Origin: Candidatus Rokuibacteriota bacterium
Lineage (GTDB): Bacteria > Methylomirabilota > Methylomirabilia > Rokubacteriales > CSP1-6
Direction: 5' to 3'
Length of the DNA: 56,679 bases
Assembly: GCA_016184365.1 (NCBI GenBank)
Contig: JACPCW010000083.1
Coordinates: 1-56,679 of the forward strand
The position numbers and the translations under genes are program-made. The notes below the pieces were generated by a model that searched no databases, had not been told where the DNA came from, and saw only the letters and a list, made by a program, of their open reading frames with translations. Positions 53,026 to 56,679 of this stretch are shown in pieces (position 1 is the stretch's first letter; each line of letters starts with the position of its first letter).

Positions 53026-55332
53026 CTACCGCAGCGCGGCCTGGATCGCGGCGTCGAGCTCGGTCGGGCCGATCGGCTTGAACAGGCACGCGCGCACGTT
53101 GAGGGCGTCGAGCCGCGCGCGGTCGTCTTCGCGCAGTCCCCAGCCCGTGAGGAACATGATCGGCACCGCGCGATCGACCAGGCGCAGCCGCCGCGCGAGC
53201 TCCCAGCCGTTCATCTCCGCCATGCCCACGTTGCTGATCACGACGTCGTAGCGGCCGGGCGCGTACGTCGCCAGCGCCGTGACGCCGCTGATCGCGGTCG
53301 TCACGCCGTGGCCCACGCCGCGCAGCATCTCGCCGAGGATGGCGAGCACCTGCGGATCGTCGTCGACGACGAGCACGCGCGCCACCCGCGGCTCGCCCGG
53401 CGCGGCGCTCGTGCTGCGGGCGGCCGGCGCGTGGTCGACGACCGGCAGCGTGATCCGGAACGTGGCGCCCCGCCCGGGCGCGCTGTCCACGCCGATGTCG
53501 CCGCCGTGGCGCCGCACGATCGAGTACGCCATGGCCAGGCCGAGACCCGATCCGGCCTCGCCCTTCGTCGAGAAGAACGGCTCGAAGATCCGCCGCTGCA
53601 CGTCCTCCGACATGCCGACGCCGCTGTCGCTGACGGTGAGGACGACGGTGCGCCCGTCGCCGGGGGACGTGGCGATGGCGACGCGGCCGCCTTCGGGCAT
53701 GGCGTCGAGCGCGTTCAGGATGAGGTTCGTCAGCAGCTCCGTGAGCGCGGCCGGCCGGCCGTAGATCGGCGGCACCGGCTTCAGGTCGAGCCGCAGGTCG
53801 AGCGCGCGGTTGTCGCGGCTCGCGCGCTCTTCCCAGCGCGGCTTCGTGATCGCGAGCGCGTCCTGCACGATCTGCGACAGCTCGAGGCGCACGAACGGCT
53901 CGTCGGGGCGCAGGCGCGCGAACTGCTGGATGCGGCGCACCGTTTCGGCGCCGTCGATCGCCGCCGTCTCCACGATGCCGAGCGAGCGCTCCAGCAGCTC
54001 GGTGTTCGCGAGGCTGCCCTTCATGAGCTGCGAGTAGCCCAGGATGGCCTGCAGCAGGTTGTTGAAGTCGTGCGCGATGCCGCCGGCCAGAGTACCGAGC
54101 GCGCGGAGTTTTTCCGTCTGCTGGAGCTGCTTTTCCACCTCGCGCTCGCGCGTGGTGTCGCGGACGATCGCGATGAGCCCGTCGAGCCCGCCGTGCCGGC
54201 CGTGGAGCGCCGACACCGTGACGGCGAGCGACCTGGCGTGGCTCTGCGGCGTCGCGGGCCGCGTCTCGAAGGCGTGCGTGGCGGTGCCGGCGGCGAGCCG
54301 GCTCTTGGCGTCGTCGTAGTCGCCGCGCGGCAGCAGGCCGTCGATGCGCATGCCGACGGCGTCGGCGCCGGGCAGCCCGAAGATGCGCTCGGCCGCGGGG
54401 TTCCAGCTCAGCACGCGGTCGTGCGCGTCGAGCGCGATGATCGCCTCGCCGGCGCCGGCAATGATCTGCTCGAGCGACCGCTTGGTCTCCGCGATCTCGC
54501 CGTACAGCCGCGAATTGCGCAGCGCGATCGCGAGGTACTCCGCCAGCATCTCGAGCAGCTCGAGCTCGCGCGGATCGATGACGCGGTGCGAGACGCGGTT
54601 GTCGACGACCAGGTAGCCGAGGACGCCGTTGGCGTCGCGAATCGCCAGGGTGGTGACGTCGCGCTCGGTGGCCCTGGACGGCAGGCGGGCGTCGAGCACG
54701 ACGGCGACGGCGTCGTAGCCGAGCGCGGCCTGCAGCTGTTCGGTGATCGCCGCGGTGAGCTCGGCCGGCTCCAGGCGCGTGACGAGGCCGCGCGAGATTT
54801 CCCGCAGGACGGACAGCTGCGTGACGCGCAGCGACTGCTCGGCGGCTTCGCGGCGCGCCGTCTCTTCGAGGTCGCGCGTCTTCGCCGCGAGCGCGCGCAT
54901 CTCGTCCACGAGCTTCGCGGCCTGGCCTTCGCGGCTGAGGTCGGCCTGGCGCCGCAGCAGCGCGCGCCGCACGACGTCTTCCAGCTCCTGGCGCGAGAAC
55001 GGCTTGATCAGGTACTCGAACGCGCCGCGCGTGAGCGCGAGCTTCACCGTCTCGAGCGAGGCGTAGGCCGTGATCATCACGACCTCGATCGCCGGGTCCA
55101 TCTGCTTCACGCGGCTCAACACCTCGAGGCCGTCCATCTCGGCCATCTTGATGTCGAGGATCATGAGGTCCGGCCGGAAGCCCGGAATCTCGTCGAGCGC
55201 CGCCCGGCCGCTCTGCGCCGTGCGCACCTCGTAGACCGGCTTCAGCAGCATGCGCAGCGATTCGCGCGGCCCGAGCTCGTCGTCGACCACCAGGATGCGC
55301 GACTGCTGCGCCGCGGCTGCGCGGGGCGTCAT
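53026..55332 (-). CDS. Hybrid histidine kinase with two receivers (REC-GAF-PAS-HisKA-HATPase-REC)
   Basis: 768 residues. N-terminal receiver (SRILVVDDELGPRESLR; phospho-Asp in LMILDIKMAEMDG) is followed by a coiled segment, GAF domain (about 180-280), PAS domain (about 290-400), HisKA (phospho-His in GGIAHDFNNLLQAILG), an ATPase domain (LILNALDAM, DSGVGMS, GSGLGLAM) and a C-terminal receiver (VVISNVGMAEMNG, where the Asp position is Asn, so the second receiver may not accept phosphate). ATG at 55332 overlaps the upstream gene stop (ATGA). Confidence 0.9.
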   Translation of the reverse strand: MTPRAAAAQQSRILVVDDELGPRESLRMLLKPVYEVRTAQSGRAALDEIPGFRPDLMILDIKMAEMDGLEVLSRVKQMDPAIEVVMITAYASLETVKLALTRGAFEYLIKPFSRQELEDVVRRALLRRQADLSREGQAAKLVDEMRALAAKTRDLEETARREAAEQSLRVTQLSVLREISRGLVTRLEPAELTAAITEQLQAALGYDAVAVVLDARLPSRATERDVTTLAIRDANGVLGYLVVDNRVSHRVIDPRELELLEMLAEYLAIALRNSRLYGEIAETKRSLEQIIAGAGEAIIALDAHDRVLSWNPAAERIFGLPGADAVGMRIDGLLPRGDYDDAKSRLAAGTATHAFETRPATPQSHARSLAVTVSALHGRHGGLDGLIAIVRDTTREREVEKQLQQTEKLRALGTLAGGIAHDFNNLLQAILGYSQLMKGSLANTELLERSLGIVETAAIDGAETVRRIQQFARLRPDEPFVRLELSQIVQDALAITKPRWEERASRDNRALDLRLDLKPVPPIYGRPAALTELLTNLILNALDAMPEGGRVAIATSPGDGRTVVLTVSDSGVGMSEDVQRRIFEPFFSTKGEAGSGLGLAMAYSIVRRHGGDIGVDSAPGRGATFRITLPVVDHAPAARSTSAAPGEPRVARVLVVDDDPQVLAILGEMLRGVGHGVTTAISGVTALATYAPGRYDVVISNVGMAEMNGWELARRLRLVDRAVPIMFLTGWGLREDDRARLDALNVRACLFKPIGPTELDAAIQAALR

Positions 55333-56679
55333 GCGTACGCCGGCACGGTGACGAGGAAGCCGACTTCGGCGCGGCTCTGCCGGACGCGCAGGCGGCCGCC
55401 CATGGCTTCGACGATGCGCTGGCTCACGGCCGGCCCGACGTGGATGAGGCTTTCCTGCACCATGCGGACGGGATCGAACAGATGGCCGAGCGTCTCCGGC
55501 GTGACGCGCGCCGTGCCCGACATGACGAGCAGGCGGATCGCCTCGTGGCCTTCGGGCTCGGCCCCGCGGCCGACGGAGATGGCGATGCGCGCGGGGTCGC
55601 CGGGCGAGTTGTGCGTGAGGTAGCCGACCAGGTAGGCGAGCACGCGCTTGAAGAGGCCCACGTCGATGCGCGCGCGCGTGTGGGCCGCGTCGCGCGCGAC
55701 CTCCACCACCGGCTGGCGGTCGCCCGCCTCGTCGCCGGCGGAGAGCGAGGCGACGAACTCGTCGACGACGCTCTGCACGTCCACGACGCTGAAGTTTAGC
55801 TCACCCTCGCTCACCAATCCCGCAAGTTTCTCGAACACTTGCACGAGCCGGCGCGTGTCCCGGCGCACGACGCCGGTGAAGTCCTTCCGGAAGTCGGAGT
55901 CGTCGAAGCGCTCCTCGAGCAGCTCCACGAACGTGTTGATGGACACGAGCGGGTTCTTGATCTCGTCGGCGATGCGCGCGACCACGCTGGTGAGGAACTC
56001 GAGCTGCTCGGTGTGGCGCCGCTGCACGGCCAGGTCCTTCTGCGCGGTGAGGTCGTCGAACACGAGCACCGCGCCGAGCGGCGTCGGCTCGTCGCCCTCG
56101 ATCGGGTAGGAGGACACCTCGAGCCAGCGCTTCCCGGCCGCGAGCTGGATTTCCGTGCGCGGCAGCGTGCGCGCCGTCGCGAGCGTCTCGAACAGCATGT
56201 CGCCGAGCGGCGAGGGCAGCAGGCGCAGGTCCTGGCCCACGGTGATGCGCGCCTCGAGCCCCAGGATTTCCTCGGCGCGGCCGTTCAGCGTGCCGATGCG
56301 GTGGTCGCGGCCAATGGTGACCACGCCGCTCGCCATGTGCTCCAGGATGCGGGCGGTGAATTCCCTTTCCCGGGCAATCTGGTGGTGCAGCGCGATGTCG
56401 CGCACGGTCGTGGCCAGGTGCGTGGCGAGGTCGAAGAGCGTCTCGATCTCGCGCGCGCCGTAGCCGGCCCGGACGACGGGCTGGCCGAGGGCCAGGATGC
56501 CGACGAGCTCGCCGTGGGCGAGCAGGGGAATGGCGACGACGGCGCGCAGGAGCTGCAGCTCGCGGGCGATGTCCTGGTCCACGTCGGCCAGCCGCGCGGG
56601 GCGGCCGTTGAAGCGCAGCCAGCGCGCGAGCCCGCTGCGGGCGGCCAGGCGCACGGCGCCGGCCAGCGGCAGCGGCAGG
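55329..56679 (-). CDS. GAF-PAS sensor kinase-like protein with degenerate catalytic residues (5' end beyond window)
   Basis: At least 450 residues; the frame runs off the window edge. A GAF domain (VVAIPLLAHGELVGILALGQ) and a PAS domain (GVVTIGRDHRIGTLNGRAEE) precede a kinase core. In the HisKA helix the phospho-acceptor His is Asp (VARIADEIKNPLVSI instead of AHE). The ATPase part lacks a clear N-box and has MSGTARVTPE where D-x-G-x-G is usual. It is therefore probably a pseudokinase or a sensor partner of the hybrid kinase downstream, with which it overlaps (ATGA). Confidence 0.8.
   Translation of the reverse strand, partial: LPLPLAGAVRLAARSGLARWLRFNGRPARLADVDQDIARELQLLRAVVAIPLLAHGELVGILALGQPVVRAGYGAREIETLFDLATHLATTVRDIALHHQIAREREFTARILEHMASGVVTIGRDHRIGTLNGRAEEILGLEARITVGQDLRLLPSPLGDMLFETLATARTLPRTEIQLAAGKRWLEVSSYPIEGDEPTPLGAVLVFDDLTAQKDLAVQRRHTEQLEFLTSVVARIADEIKNPLVSINTFVELLEERFDDSDFRKDFTGVVRRDTRRLVQVFEKLAGLVSEGELNFSVVDVQSVVDEFVASLSAGDEAGDRQPVVEVARDAAHTRARIDVGLFKRVLAYLVGYLTHNSPGDPARIAISVGRGAEPEGHEAIRLLVMSGTARVTPETLGHLFDPVRMVQESLIHVGPAVSQRIVEAMGGRLRVRQSRAEVGFLVTVPAYA

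Overview
The window is very GC-rich bacterial DNA with short intergenic gaps, many 4-base ATGA/GTGA/TTGA gene overlaps, several TRAP-transport components, CoA-thioester aromatic metabolism and many sensor kinases. This fits an uncultured soil or subsurface bacterium of the Rokubacteria/Methylomirabilota kind. That assignment is inference from gene content, and no rRNA or tRNA gene was seen. The first ~370 bases are clearly different: AT-richer, with AGA/AGG/ATA codons. They encode the tail of a mevalonate-pathway decarboxylase on the minus strand and end abruptly where the GC-rich DNA starts, which suggests an assembly join or a foreign remnant.

Layout. 0.4-6.2 kb: a minus-strand operon of a cytochrome bd-like membrane protein, two multiheme c-type cytochrome proteins and a class III nucleotide cyclase, all linked by 4-base overlaps. 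6.4-15 kb: a GNAT acetyltransferase, a GH13 branching-type enzyme with a hybrid histidine kinase, and an operon of an amidohydrolase, a ThDP enzyme and a 2-hydroxyacid dehydrogenase. 15-16.8 kb: a frameshifted nucleotidyltransferase remnant, a cupin and a VapBC pair. 16.8-18.6 kb: leuA behind a complete attenuator (promoter, Leu-rich leader peptide, hairpin, terminator). 18.6-21.6 kb: a TAXI-type TRAP transporter.

21.9-33.8 kb is the metabolic core: three subunits resembling 4-hydroxybenzoyl-CoA reductase (hcrC, hcrA, hcrB, the last with the diagnostic [4Fe-4S] insert), a solitary NusG-like KOW protein, an XRE-cupin regulator, boxC and boxB of the aerobic benzoyl-CoA epoxide pathway, a RidA protein, a benzoate/4-hydroxybenzoate-CoA ligase and a second PaaK-like ligase. 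Together they suggest 4-hydroxybenzoate -> 4-hydroxybenzoyl-CoA -> benzoyl-CoA -> epoxide -> ring opening. This joins a reductive step usually seen in anaerobes to an oxygen-dependent one. BoxA and BoxD are not in the window.

34.3-37.3 kb: a DctP-type solute-binding protein, then a convergent five-gene DsrE/TusA-type sulfur-relay operon. Its second gene reads through an in-frame UGA to complete a U-G-L-C motif, with a SECIS-like hairpin just downstream: a candidate selenocysteine DsrE protein. 37.4-45 kb: an ECF sigma/anti-sigma pair, a Phd/PIN toxin-antitoxin pair, a frameshifted EamA transporter, a Nudix hydrolase, a TtuB-TtuA-like tRNA thiolation pair, a delta-60 repeat lipoprotein and a PLP dehydratase. 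44.6-52.2 kb: several tiny zinc-ribbon proteins, a CNNM-type transporter, a cytosine-deaminase-like amidohydrolase, a gamma-glutamyltransferase, MscL with a zinc-ribbon tail and a 27-residue desulforedoxin-like protein. 52.2-56.7 kb: a lone receiver protein, an AbrB-type antitoxin with a toxin remnant, a hybrid kinase and a degenerate kinase cut by the window edge.
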